Part shown: positions 1 to 7,602 of the stretch, piece by piece
Layout of the letters: each line of letters starts with the position of its first letter
Numbering within the stretch: the first letter of the stretch is position 1
From: Pseudomonadales bacterium
GTDB taxonomy: Bacteria > Pseudomonadota > Gammaproteobacteria > Pseudomonadales > Azotimanducaceae
Direction of reading: 5' to 3'
Assembly (NCBI GenBank): GCA_024234635.1
Contig: JACKNX010000028.1
Location: forward strand, 1 to 36,067
DNA: 36,067 nucleotides
Notes under the pieces: model-generated
The model's database searches: none
What the model saw: only the letters and a program-made list of their open reading frames with translations
Told to the model about the DNA's origin: nothing
Program-made: the position numbers and the translations under genes

Positions 1-1574
1 CACTCCTCGACGAAGCGGGTGAGCTCGATGGGCGTCGTTTCCCGAATCTCGCTTCGCTGGGGGAGGTGGCTACCTGGTATCGCGGTGCCAGTTCGGTGTC
101 GTGCAATACGGTCACCGCGGTACCGTCGATTCTCGTCGGTCGGATGGCCAAGTACCCTCACCCCACCAACGTTTCGCCGACACTGGCCAACTATCCGATG
201 AACCTGTTCACGTTGCTTGCCGACAGCCACGAGATCAGGGCGTTGGAGCCGGTGACGTCGCTTTGTCCGCAGCGTGTTTGCCGACAGCGGCACGCGGGTG
301 CGGACTCCTACCGCCTGCTGGCTGAACATCTTGCCCTTGCCTTCCTGCATGGCATCTTCCCGGATGCATGGCGCGATGCGCTTCCGGAGCTGAAGGCGTA
401 TTGGATTCAGGCCGGCACCCTGCACGCCGGCGGTATGGAGACGGAAAACCGGCGTGCCCGCTCGACCATCGATGAGCGCGCGGGTCGACTGCTGTCCTTC
501 GTCGCACATCTGGTGACGCTGCCTTCGCCATGGGTGGGCTTTGCCCACGTACTGCTGCCGCACAGCCCGTTCAACTATGTTGCCGACGGGGCCGGCTATT
601 TCGAGGGCGGTGCAACCTACGGGCTGGAAAATGGCGTCTGGACAGGACCCGAGGAGCACATCAATCAGAACTACTACCGGCATATCCAGCAGTCGATGTT
701 CGTGGATAAGCTTGTTGGCGAAATCCGCGCGAAGCTCGAGTCGGCGGGCGTCTTCGATGACATGTTGCTGGTGATTGTTGCGGACCACGGCGTGGCCTAT
801 GGCATGGGAGAGCCGCGACGCAGTACAACCGGGGAGAATTTTGCCAGGCTCATGGGGGTGCCGCTGCTGGTGAAGTACCCAGGGCAAAAGGAAGGGAACG
901 TCAGTGATGAGCCCGTGCAGACGATTGATATCCTGCCGACAGTGCTTGCCCAGCTTGGCAAGTCGCTGACCAGGAAGAAGGAGATGACGGGCGTCACGTT
1001 GGGCGAGAGATCCCAGCCACTCGCGTCTCGCGGCAATTTCTGCCTCGGCGAGACGTATGACAGCTATCCTGTGGATCTCTTCGACGCGGAGATGGACGAA
1101 GTTCATCGAATACGTCGGAGCGTGGCCGGCGATAGCCGGACGCGTTCGGCGATACCCCGCTATTCATCGCATCCCGAATGGTTGGGCCTGCGGCCCGATG
1201 CCGTTGGCGCGGTGGTGCCCGCCAGGCTGACGGCGTACCTGGCCGGATTCAATCCGCCTGAAGGAGTCAGTCCGGCCGACTTCCGGCCATTGCATCTGAA
1301 CGGACAGCTCTACCTTGGCGCCGATGAGCGGGGGGACGGCAGGCAGATCGTTGTCGCCGTTGTAAATGACGGCATCAGCGCAGCAGTTCCCGTACTGGAT
1401 ATCAACGGCACCAGAGTCATTTCGTTGTTCCTGGATCCCGCCAGTTTCCGGCAAGGTACGAATACGATCCGTCTCTACCTGGTGGTGGAAAATGAACCAT
1501 TCACGTTCCGGGAGGTGGGGTTGACGGGGCCGGGCCGACCGGCAGCCGCTTCCTGGACGTACGAAGTCCCCTGA
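1..1574 (+). CDS. Sulfatase-fold hydrolase/transferase, 5' end outside the window
   Basis: The frame is open from the first bases of the window (the visible protein begins LLDEAGELDGRRFPNL) to a TGA at 1572-1574, so the start lies outside; 523 residues are visible. It fits the alkaline-phosphatase/sulfatase superfamily. A Thr/Ser-rich segment followed by AVPSIL near nt 112-140 sits where such enzymes carry the nucleophile. HVLLPHSPFNY near nt 547 and VIVADHGVAYG near nt 772 supply metal-ligand-type His and Asp residues. A beta-rich C-terminal region follows from about nt 1280. Relatives often have N-terminal membrane helices and act on the outer face of the membrane on polysaccharide or lipid head groups; that part cannot be seen here. 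Its stop faces the end of the wbp operon 52 bases away, so the two transcripts converge. The substrate is unknown, and a role in envelope polymer modification is inference from context. Confidence 0.8.
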   Translation, partial: LLDEAGELDGRRFPNLASLGEVATWYRGASSVSCNTVTAVPSILVGRMAKYPHPTNVSPTLANYPMNLFTLLADSHEIRALEPVTSLCPQRVCRQRHAGADSYRLLAEHLALAFLHGIFPDAWRDALPELKAYWIQAGTLHAGGMETENRRARSTIDERAGRLLSFVAHLVTLPSPWVGFAHVLLPHSPFNYVADGAGYFEGGATYGLENGVWTGPEEHINQNYYRHIQQSMFVDKLVGEIRAKLESAGVFDDMLLVIVADHGVAYGMGEPRRSTTGENFARLMGVPLLVKYPGQKEGNVSDEPVQTIDILPTVLAQLGKSLTRKKEMTGVTLGERSQPLASRGNFCLGETYDSYPVDLFDAEMDEVHRIRRSVAGDSRTRSAIPRYSSHPEWLGLRPDAVGAVVPARLTAYLAGFNPPEGVSPADFRPLHLNGQLYLGADERGDGRQIVVAVVNDGISAAVPVLDINGTRVISLFLDPASFRQGTNTIRLYLVVENEPFTFREVGLTGPGRPAAASWTYEVP

Positions 1575-1626
1575 TTACGCTGTCAGACCTCTCGACTTGA
1601 GTTGCGTCTGCGGTGCATTGCACGGA

Positions 1627-2724
1627 TCAGGGACGGTTCCTGCCAGGGTTGGCCGCCAGTAAACCGGCAACGATATGCCGGCTTGCATCACCGGCACCGT
1701 AAGGGGATGCATCCGTGCGTGAGCGCTCCCGGTTGAGTGTGGCGTTGACGATGGCGTCGGTGTCGGCGCCAGTCAGCGAATTCCAGCCCAGCGCCACGGT
1801 CTCGACCCATTCGGTCTCATCGCGCATCGTGACGCAGGGTACCCGGTAGAAAAAGGCCTCTTTCTGTACGCCACCCGAGTCCGTCAGAATTACCGCGGCA
1901 TCGCGCTCCAGCGCAACCATCGACAGGAAAGCCAACGGCTCGGTCACTGTGATCGACTTGAGCTTGGCGCCGAGCTTGAACTGTTCAATTCTGGACCGGG
2001 TTCTCGGATGCAGTGGCAGTACCACGGGGAGCTGAGTAGCTATTGTGCAAAGCGCGTCGAGAATCGACGCGAGCCTCTCCCTGGAGTCGGTATTCTCGGC
2101 CCGATGACAGGTAGCTAACGCATAGGCGCCAGGTCGCACGCCAAGATCGGCGAGCGCGGCGGTCCGCGAAGTTGCCTGGTTTGCAAAGTAGAGGGCGACG
2201 TCGTACATCACATCGCCGACGTTGTGTACGCCCTCGCGCAGTCCCTCGTCAGCCAGATTGGCTACAGCGGTTTCAGTGGGGCAGAAAAGCAGGGTAGACA
2301 GTCGGTCGGCGACGATTCGGTTGACCTCTTCCGGCATCAGCATGTTGAACGAACGAAGCCCTGCCTCTACATGAGCCAGAGGTATGTGCAGCTTGGCGGC
2401 GGCCAGCGCGGCGGCCAACGTGGAGTTGGTATCTCCATAGACCAGTACCCAGTCGGGCCGTTCCTTGAGCAGCACGTGCTCGATGGCCTCCAGCATACGT
2501 CCCGTCATGGCGCCGTGCGTTCCACCGGCGATGCCCAGGCTGTAACGGGGGGATGGAATCCCGAGTTCGTCGAAGAATACGGATGACATGTTGTCATCAT
2601 GATGCTGTCCCGTATGCACGATCAGCTCGTCAATATCGCCTGCGTGGTCGCTGGCAATAGCCCGGGAAACAGCCGCGGCCTTGATGAATTGCGGCCTGGC
2701 GCCTACCACTGTAACGATTTTCAT
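1627..2724 (-). CDS. wbpI: Non-hydrolysing UDP-GlcNAc-type 2-epimerase, WbpI/WecB family
   Basis: The 365-residue protein opens with MKIVTVVGARPQFIK, the hallmark of non-hydrolysing UDP-HexNAc 2-epimerases. Residues matching the family's catalytic set are present: D98 (YGDTN), E120 (HVEAGLRS), E132/E133 (PEEVNR) and H207 (TCHRAEN). The late DSGGVQKEA motif that contacts UDP is also there. The length is typical. Sequence alone does not separate WecB (UDP-GlcNAc to UDP-ManNAc) from WbpI, which epimerises UDP-GlcNAc(3NAc)A to UDP-ManNAc(3NAc)A. The four preceding genes make exactly the WbpI substrate, so WbpI is preferred. Its ATG overlaps the TGA of the aminotransferase gene (ATGA), which implies translational coupling. 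It is the last gene of the operon and the enzyme should be cytoplasmic. Confidence 0.93.
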   Translation of the reverse strand: MKIVTVVGARPQFIKAAAVSRAIASDHAGDIDELIVHTGQHHDDNMSSVFFDELGIPSPRYSLGIAGGTHGAMTGRMLEAIEHVLLKERPDWVLVYGDTNSTLAAALAAAKLHIPLAHVEAGLRSFNMLMPEEVNRIVADRLSTLLFCPTETAVANLADEGLREGVHNVGDVMYDVALYFANQATSRTAALADLGVRPGAYALATCHRAENTDSRERLASILDALCTIATQLPVVLPLHPRTRSRIEQFKLGAKLKSITVTEPLAFLSMVALERDAAVILTDSGGVQKEAFFYRVPCVTMRDETEWVETVALGWNSLTGADTDAIVNATLNRERSRTDASPYGAGDASRHIVAGLLAANPGRNRP

Positions 2725-3830
2725 GCCGCGGCGATGACGGCAGCGGCGATTTTCTCCTGTGTGGCCGCCTCCAGGTAGGGGTGCATGGGCAGGCTGAAGA
2801 CCCTGCTGGCGACGAGGTCAGCGTTGTGCAGGGTGCCAGCCACGCGGCAGAGGCCTTCGTACGCCGGCTGCCGGTGCAATGGTACCGGGTAGTGCACTGC
2901 CGTCGGAATGCCGCCACGGGCAAGTGCGTCCAGTACTTTTTCGCGATTGTCCACCATGACGGTGTACTGACCCCAAACGCAGGTTCTGTCGGGACGCACG
3001 GCCAGCAGCGTGGTTGCGTTGCACCCGTCGAAGAGGGCGGCATACCGCGCGCCCGCGGCGAGACGTTGCTGGATTTCCCAGTCGAAGCGTTCGAGCTTGG
3101 CGAGTACCACCGCGCATTGCAGCGTATCCATGCGACCGCCGACACCGATCCGGGTGTGGTAGTACCGCTTTGCCTGGCCGTGTACGCGAATTTCACGCAT
3201 CGCGTTCGCCAGCGTTGGATCGCTGGTAAAGATTGCACCGCCATCGCCGTAACAACCCAGCGGTTTGCTTGGGAAAAAGCTGGTGCAGCCGATGGCGCTG
3301 AGGTTCGTGCTTTGCTTTCCGCGGTATGTGGCACCGAAACTCTGCGCGGCGTCTTCGATGACAGCAATATTGCCCCTGCGGGTGGCAATCGCATTGATTT
3401 CGTCCATATCGGCGGGCTGCCCGTACAACGAAACCGGAATGATGGCGCGTGTCCGTGGTGTTATCGCGGCTTCCAGTGCCGCAGGGTCGATATTGCAGGT
3501 GTCGGTCTGCACGTCCACGAAAACCGGCACCGCGCCGAGAAGAGCGATCACTTCGGCGGTGGCCACGAACGTGAATGGTGTGGTGATGACTTCATCGCCG
3601 GACTTGATGCCCAGTGCCATCAGCGCAATCAGCAGCGCTTCCGTGCCGGAAGACACCGTTATGCAATGCGCGGCGCCGGTACGCTGTTCGAGCGCATTCT
3701 CCAGTTCTCTGACCTCAGGTCCCATGATGAACTGTCCGTGCTCCAGCACCCTGGCCATGCGGGCATCGATGGCCGTTTTCAGTTCCCGGTACTGAGCCTT
3801 GAGGTCGATGAATTCAATTTTTTCGGTCAT
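2721..3830 (-). CDS. wbpE: PLP-dependent sugar-nucleotide 3-aminotransferase, WbpE type
   Basis: This DegT/DnrJ/EryC1/StrS family aminotransferase has 369 residues from the ATG at 3830 (MTEKIEFIDLKAQYRELK). A longer reading runs upstream into the acetyltransferase gene without family similarity, so 3830 is chosen. The PLP lysine is K189 in FFPSKPLGCYGDGG, and the pyridine-nitrogen Asp is D160 in EDAAQSFGA. In the known pathway it moves the amino group of glutamate onto C3 of UDP-3-keto-GlcNAcA, the product of the WbpB step, giving UDP-GlcNAc(3NH2)A. It starts 11 bases after the stop of the acetyltransferase gene and overlaps the epimerase gene by 4 bases. No strong Shine-Dalgarno sequence precedes the ATG, so coupling to upstream translation is likely. 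Other StrS-family substrates are possible, but the intact cassette supports WbpE. Confidence 0.93.
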   Translation of the reverse strand: MTEKIEFIDLKAQYRELKTAIDARMARVLEHGQFIMGPEVRELENALEQRTGAAHCITVSSGTEALLIALMALGIKSGDEVITTPFTFVATAEVIALLGAVPVFVDVQTDTCNIDPAALEAAITPRTRAIIPVSLYGQPADMDEINAIATRRGNIAVIEDAAQSFGATYRGKQSTNLSAIGCTSFFPSKPLGCYGDGGAIFTSDPTLANAMREIRVHGQAKRYYHTRIGVGGRMDTLQCAVVLAKLERFDWEIQQRLAAGARYAALFDGCNATTLLAVRPDRTCVWGQYTVMVDNREKVLDALARGGIPTAVHYPVPLHRQPAYEGLCRVAGTLHNADLVASRVFSLPMHPYLEAATQEKIAAAVIAAA

Positions 3831-3841
3831 GTCTTTGTCTA

Positions 3842-4414
3842 TCAGGCAGGCGTGCACGCCTGGGTGGTGATGTTGTATCGGACTCCGCAGGAACAGGTCA
3901 CGGCGTCCTGTCCTTTCAGTTGAATACCGCAGCGGCACATCCAGCCTCGCCGGGTAGCCGGAACTCCGGCCATCAGCGCGTACGGTGCGACCGGGCGATT
4001 TATGACGGCGCCCGCTGCAACGAAGGCGTATTCGCCGATTTCGTTGCCGCACACGATGGTGCAGTTGGCGCCCAGGGTGGCGCCTTTGCGAACGAATGTC
4101 TGTCGGTACTCGTCTTTACGCGATATGGCGGAGCGGGGGTTGTAGACGTTCGTGAAGACCATGCTCGGACCGCAGAAAACGTCGTCTTCCAGGCGTACCG
4201 CATCAAAAACGGAGACGTTGTTCTGTATGCGGACGTTGTTGCCGATGACGACGTCATTGCCAACGTACACGTTCTGGCCGAGTGAGCAGTCCGTGCCGAT
4301 GCGCGCGCCACTGCATACGTGCACGAAGTGCCATATGCGTGACCGGGCGCCAATCGTGGCGCCGTCGTCGACGACGGCGTGCGGGTCGATTCTTGCATCC
4401 TGGTGAATGGCCAT
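3842..4414 (-). CDS. wbpD: UDP-sugar 3-N-acetyltransferase, WbpD type, left-handed beta-helix
   Basis: The 190-residue protein is built of hexapeptide repeats (for example IGARSR, IGTDCS, VGNDVV, IGNNVR, LGANCT, IGEYAF), the left-handed beta-helix of trimeric acetyltransferases. The central segment VFTNVYNPRSAISRKDEY is typical of WbpD/WlbB enzymes, which acetylate the C3 amine of UDP-GlcNAc(3NH2)A with acetyl-CoA. After the conserved AGVPA turn, a short tail carries two CxC pairs (MCRCG and TCSCG, about ten residues apart), resembling a small zinc ribbon; a structural metal site there is inference. It lies between the dehydrogenase and aminotransferase genes, with gaps of 9 and 11 bases. The role is firm at family level and well supported by context. 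Confidence 0.93.
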   Translation of the reverse strand: MAIHQDARIDPHAVVDDGATIGARSRIWHFVHVCSGARIGTDCSLGQNVYVGNDVVIGNNVRIQNNVSVFDAVRLEDDVFCGPSMVFTNVYNPRSAISRKDEYRQTFVRKGATLGANCTIVCGNEIGEYAFVAAGAVINRPVAPYALMAGVPATRRGWMCRCGIQLKGQDAVTCSCGVRYNITTQACTPA

Positions 4415-4423
4415 CGTCGCTTC

Positions 4424-5485
4424 TCAGTAGTCCAGGGGCAACGCCACCCGTCTGCCGTCTCGCGCGGAGAGGTAGGCGGCTATCAGTACTTCGAGGGATT
4501 TCAGTCCTTCGCGTCCGTCGGTTTCCGCTTCCGCTTCTCCACGCAGAACATTGATGACATTGTCGTAATAGAGGGGATGTCCGAATCCATACACCGACGT
4601 CGTCGCGTAGTTGGCGGCCTTGATGGTTTCATCCTGCGGGTGCGGTTCCGCGAATTCCCAGTGCTGGATCTCGTTGACCGCCACCCCTCCGACGCGCACG
4701 GTGCCCTTCTCCCCGAGGATCGTGATGCTTCCTTCCAGGTTCTTGGGATAAGTCAGCATGGTGACGTTCATCGAGCCGAGGGCGCCTGAACGCCACTTGA
4801 CGCCGAGAACCGCGGAGTCCTCAACTTCGATGTTGCGCGCGAGGGTACCCGTGTAGGCCTGCACGCTTTCGATGGGACCGATCAACCAGTCCAGCAGGTC
4901 CACGTAGTGACTGGCCTGGTTCATCAGCGCGCCGCCGTCGAACTCCCAGGTGCCTCGCCAGTCCGCACTGTCGTAGTAGTCCTGTGGACGACTCCAGAAG
5001 ACGTTTATGTTCACCATGAAGATGCGTCCGAATCGGCCGCTTTCAATGGCCTGCTTCAGGAGCTGCAGTGTTGCGTTGCGGCGGTTCTGCTTGACGACGA
5101 ACAACCGCACATTGGCGTCATCACACGCCTTCACCATGCGTAGTCCGTCGTGCCAGCGGGTCGCCATCGGTTTCTCCGTCATGGCGTGGCGCCCGGCGCT
5201 TGCCACGTCGATGACCTGTTCCGGGTGCAGTCCGCTGGGTGTCGTCAGCACGACGACATCGGCGTTGGTTTCGGCCAGCATCTGCTTCAGGGAAAAATAG
5301 GGGCGCGCCAGTGTTTCGGTGGCCGCCCGGTCGAGCGCACGGCCGTCGACATCACAGATGGCAACGAGTTCGGCGCGATCACTGTGCTGCCTGATGGCCT
5401 TGAAATGGTTTTCGGAGATGCGACCACAGCCGACGACGGCAAAGCGGATCTTTCGGTCAGTAATGGGAGCCGGATAACTGCGCAT
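4424..5485 (-). CDS. wbpB: UDP-GlcNAcA 3-dehydrogenase, Gfo/Idh/MocA family, WbpB type
   Basis: The protein has 353 residues with an N-terminal Rossmann fold (IRFAVVGCGRIS, glycine-rich loop at about 18-23) and the Gfo/Idh/MocA catalytic motif EKPMA at 104-108, K105 being the expected catalytic lysine. WbpB enzymes oxidise C3 of UDP-GlcNAcA to the 3-keto sugar. In characterised systems the cofactor is NAD, and its turnover can be linked to 2-oxoglutarate reduction. The stop is 9 bases before the acetyltransferase ATG and the start is 3 bases after the stop of the upstream dehydrogenase gene. The family covers many sugar substrates, so the assignment rests on motifs plus the complete wbp context. 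Confidence 0.92.
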   Translation of the reverse strand: MRSYPAPITDRKIRFAVVGCGRISENHFKAIRQHSDRAELVAICDVDGRALDRAATETLARPYFSLKQMLAETNADVVVLTTPSGLHPEQVIDVASAGRHAMTEKPMATRWHDGLRMVKACDDANVRLFVVKQNRRNATLQLLKQAIESGRFGRIFMVNINVFWSRPQDYYDSADWRGTWEFDGGALMNQASHYVDLLDWLIGPIESVQAYTGTLARNIEVEDSAVLGVKWRSGALGSMNVTMLTYPKNLEGSITILGEKGTVRVGGVAVNEIQHWEFAEPHPQDETIKAANYATTSVYGFGHPLYYDNVINVLRGEAEAETDGREGLKSLEVLIAAYLSARDGRRVALPLDY

Positions 5486-5488
5486 GGG

Positions 5489-6793
5489 TCAGGCCTTGAT
5501 GATGTGGCAGTGGGATTCGGTGTAGCGGCCACGCGTGTCGACGATAAGACGCGCGTTGTCGCGAATCATTTCGTAGTTGAATTGATCATGATCGGTGGTC
5601 AGCAGGACACAGTCGTAGGTCGACAGCGTCTGTGGACACAGCTCGATACTGTGCATATCGAAATGGTCGTTCCGAAGCGACGGAAATCGGGGTATGTGGG
5701 GATCGCTGTACGCAACGGCCGCACCCATGCTTCGCAACTTCTCCATGAGCACGACCGCTGGCGATTCGCGCATGTCATCCACGTTCTTCTTATAGGCGAT
5801 GCCGAGTATCAGCACGCTGGCGCCCTTGATCGCCTGTCCGCGTAAATTCAGTGCCTGCATCACCTTGCTGACGACGTAGTCTGGCATCGCAGCGTTGACT
5901 TCGCCCGCGAGTTCGATGAAACGTGTACGCAATCCGTATTCCCGTGCCTTCCACCGGAGGTAGAACGGATCGATGGGTATGCAGTGGCCACCCAGCCCCG
6001 GTCCGGGGTAGTAAGGGGCGAAACCGAAAGGTTTGGTGGCGGCAGCGCGTATTACTTCGTGGATGTCGATGTCCATGCGGTCGGCCACGATCTTCATTTC
6101 GTTGACCAGGCCGATATTCACGGCGCGGTGGATGTTTTCCAGCAGCTTTGTGAGTTCGGCGACACGCGTTGAACTCACGGGCACGACCTGGTCGATCACC
6201 TGCTGGTACAACGCCACGCCGGCCTGAAGGCAATTGGGAGTCGTTCCACCGCAGATCTTGGGGATGCTGCGGGTGGAGAACTGCCTGTTCCCGGGATCTT
6301 CCCGCTCTGGCGAGTACACCAGAAAGACATCGTCTCCCACCTGAAATCCCTTTGCTTCGATGCGTGTGCGGAGTTCCTCGTCGGTAGTGCCCGGATAGGT
6401 GGTACTTTCCAGCGAGATGAGTTGACCTTCCCGCAGGTGGGGTAGCAGCGTTTCCATCGTGTTCAGCACAAAGCTGAGATCCGGATCCCGGTAGCGGTTC
6501 AGTGGCGTGGGTACACAGATGATAAGCGCATCGGCCTCCGCGGCACGGTTGAAATCGACGGTTGGGGTAAACCCCCGCTGACGCGCTTCGGCGATAGCAG
6601 TGGACGATACGTGTTTGATGTAACTGGTGCCCGCGATCAGGCTTTCCACTCTGCTCTGATCGATATCGAAACCAAGTACCCGGAAGCCGACTTCCGAGAA
6701 GCGCAGTACGAGCGGCAGGCCGACGTAGCCAAGTCCGACAATGCCGATGACCGCTTCCCGTGACTGAAGATTTGCGATTAGTGGCTGCAGCAA
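5489..6793 (-). CDS. wbpA: UDP-N-acetylglucosamine 6-dehydrogenase, WbpA type, TTG start
   Basis: This UDP-glucose/GDP-mannose dehydrogenase family protein has 434 residues. The NAD-binding motif is IGIVGLGYVGLPL at about 16-28. The catalytic cysteine is C271 in PGLGGHCIPIDPFYL, the form seen in UDP-HexNAc 6-dehydrogenases. It oxidises UDP-GlcNAc to UDP-GlcNAcA, the entry step of the cassette. The start is read as TTG at 6793: an in-frame TAG lies only nine bases upstream, no ATG or GTG precedes the Rossmann motif, and the resulting leader length suits the family. An AGGT about nine bases before the TTG may be the ribosome site. A rare start on the first gene could hold down expression of the operon. 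The upstream 409 bases should carry the promoter. Confidence 0.93.
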   Translation of the reverse strand: MLQPLIANLQSREAVIGIVGLGYVGLPLVLRFSEVGFRVLGFDIDQSRVESLIAGTSYIKHVSSTAIAEARQRGFTPTVDFNRAAEADALIICVPTPLNRYRDPDLSFVLNTMETLLPHLREGQLISLESTTYPGTTDEELRTRIEAKGFQVGDDVFLVYSPEREDPGNRQFSTRSIPKICGGTTPNCLQAGVALYQQVIDQVVPVSSTRVAELTKLLENIHRAVNIGLVNEMKIVADRMDIDIHEVIRAAATKPFGFAPYYPGPGLGGHCIPIDPFYLRWKAREYGLRTRFIELAGEVNAAMPDYVVSKVMQALNLRGQAIKGASVLILGIAYKKNVDDMRESPAVVLMEKLRSMGAAVAYSDPHIPRFPSLRNDHFDMHSIELCPQTLSTYDCVLLTTDHDQFNYEMIRDNARLIVDTRGRYTESHCHIIKA

Positions 6794-7202
6794 CGGGCGC
6801 TACCTGTCGACGATGCAGGAAGATGCCGGCAAGCGAGGCATTCGGCCGAATTGGATCGACCGTCCGGGCTGCTGCGGCCTGATTGTGAGCTCACACGAAA
6901 TCCTTTCGCCGGCGCGGGAATATCAACCTTTCGGGCTCCACCAGGCGTGCTGGAGTGCCACTTGCGACGGACCGGGTCGCCGGGCCGCGTCCGTTTGCGC
7001 AAGGCAGGGAAAGGTAAATTTATCTGCTACGCCCGTCACGCCAGATTCATGGAGGTGTCGGTCGAGAACGCGCGCCAGTGTATTCGTTCCCATAGGTGAA
7101 CAGCAATTTTTCGTACGGCTTTTCCGACATTGGCAAGCGGTGAGCGATTGGCCATCATCCACGCCTTCGCGGTCCGCGCACCGCCAGCAGTGAGAGCAGA
7201 AA
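6794..7202. other. Divergent intergenic region between the wbp operon and the RidA gene
   Basis: These 409 bases separate the minus-strand wbp operon from the plus-strand RidA gene and must hold promoters for both. Open frames here (for example 6851-7099) lack recognisable protein features and look like chance. An AT-richer patch at about 7015-7030 (GTAAATTTATC) stands out from its GC-rich surroundings and may mark a promoter, but no convincing -35/-10 pair was found. A perfect 12-base palindrome at 6884-6895 is listed separately. Confidence 0.4.
6884..6895. promoter_or_regulatory. Perfect 12-base palindrome, possible operator upstream of wbpA
   Basis: TGTGAGCTCACA reads the same on both strands and lies about 90 bases upstream of the wbpA start. 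The half-sites resemble CRP half-sites (TGTGA/TCACA) but are two bases apart instead of six, so a standard CRP site is not supported. A dimeric regulator site is possible; no second copy was noticed in the window. Confidence 0.25.
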
Positions 7203-7550
7203 ATGAGTATCCAGCGCCTTCATGTAGGGCCCCGCCTGTCCCAGGTCGTCATTCACGGCGACACGGTCTACACCGCCGGTGTGGTGGCCGACGATCCAAC
7301 CGTGGATGCGGCTGGCCAGACCAGACAGATCCTTGCGCGCATCGACCAGTACCTGGGCGAAGCCGGCAGCGACAAGACGAAGATTCTCAGTGCCACCATC
7401 TGGCTCGCCGACATGATCGACTTTCCCGCGATGAACAGCGTGTGGGATCCGTGGGTGCCGGCGGGTGCCGCGCCGGCACGCGCCTGCGTGGAAGCGAAAC
7501 TCGCCACCCCGGCTTACCGCGTGGAAATCCGGGTGGTGGCCGCGCGCTGA
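7203..7550 (+). CDS. RidA/YjgF/UK114-family protein, probable enamine/imine deaminase
   Basis: The compact 115-residue protein is of the Rid superfamily, which forms trimers that hydrolyse reactive enamine/imine intermediates such as 2-aminoacrylate. The family arginine that holds the substrate carboxylate appears as R93 in PARACVEAKL, and the late acidic residue is E108 in YRVEIRVVA, so it looks competent and not an inactive Rid paralogue. The start region (HGDTVYTAGVVADD) and the middle (ILSATIWLADMIDFPAMNSVW) are classic. A purine-rich GAGAGCAGAAA precedes the ATG at 7203. It is a single gene converging on the transporter gene. The exact Rid subgroup was not determined. Confidence 0.85.
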   Translation: MSIQRLHVGPRLSQVVIHGDTVYTAGVVADDPTVDAAGQTRQILARIDQYLGEAGSDKTKILSATIWLADMIDFPAMNSVWDPWVPAGAAPARACVEAKLATPAYRVEIRVVAAR

Positions 7551-7558
7551 CCCGCATT

Positions 7559-7602
7559 GGCCGCGTTACGCGCTTGATGCACTCAGAGGCGCGTAAGCGG
7601 CC
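7559..7602. terminator. Stem-loop between the RidA gene and the convergent transporter gene
   Basis: GGCCGCGTTACGCGC (7559-7573) pairs with GCGCGTAAGCGGCC (7589-7602) as a 14-bp stem with one bulged G and a 15-base loop. It sits just after the RidA stop and covers the last codons of the opposing transporter gene, a position suited to ending both transcripts. No T-run follows on either strand, so it is not a classic intrinsic terminator. Confidence 0.45.

Noticed and set aside
6884..6895. CRP binding site
   Set aside because: The half-sites TGTGA and TCACA are separated by two bases instead of six, so it is kept only as an unspecified palindrome.
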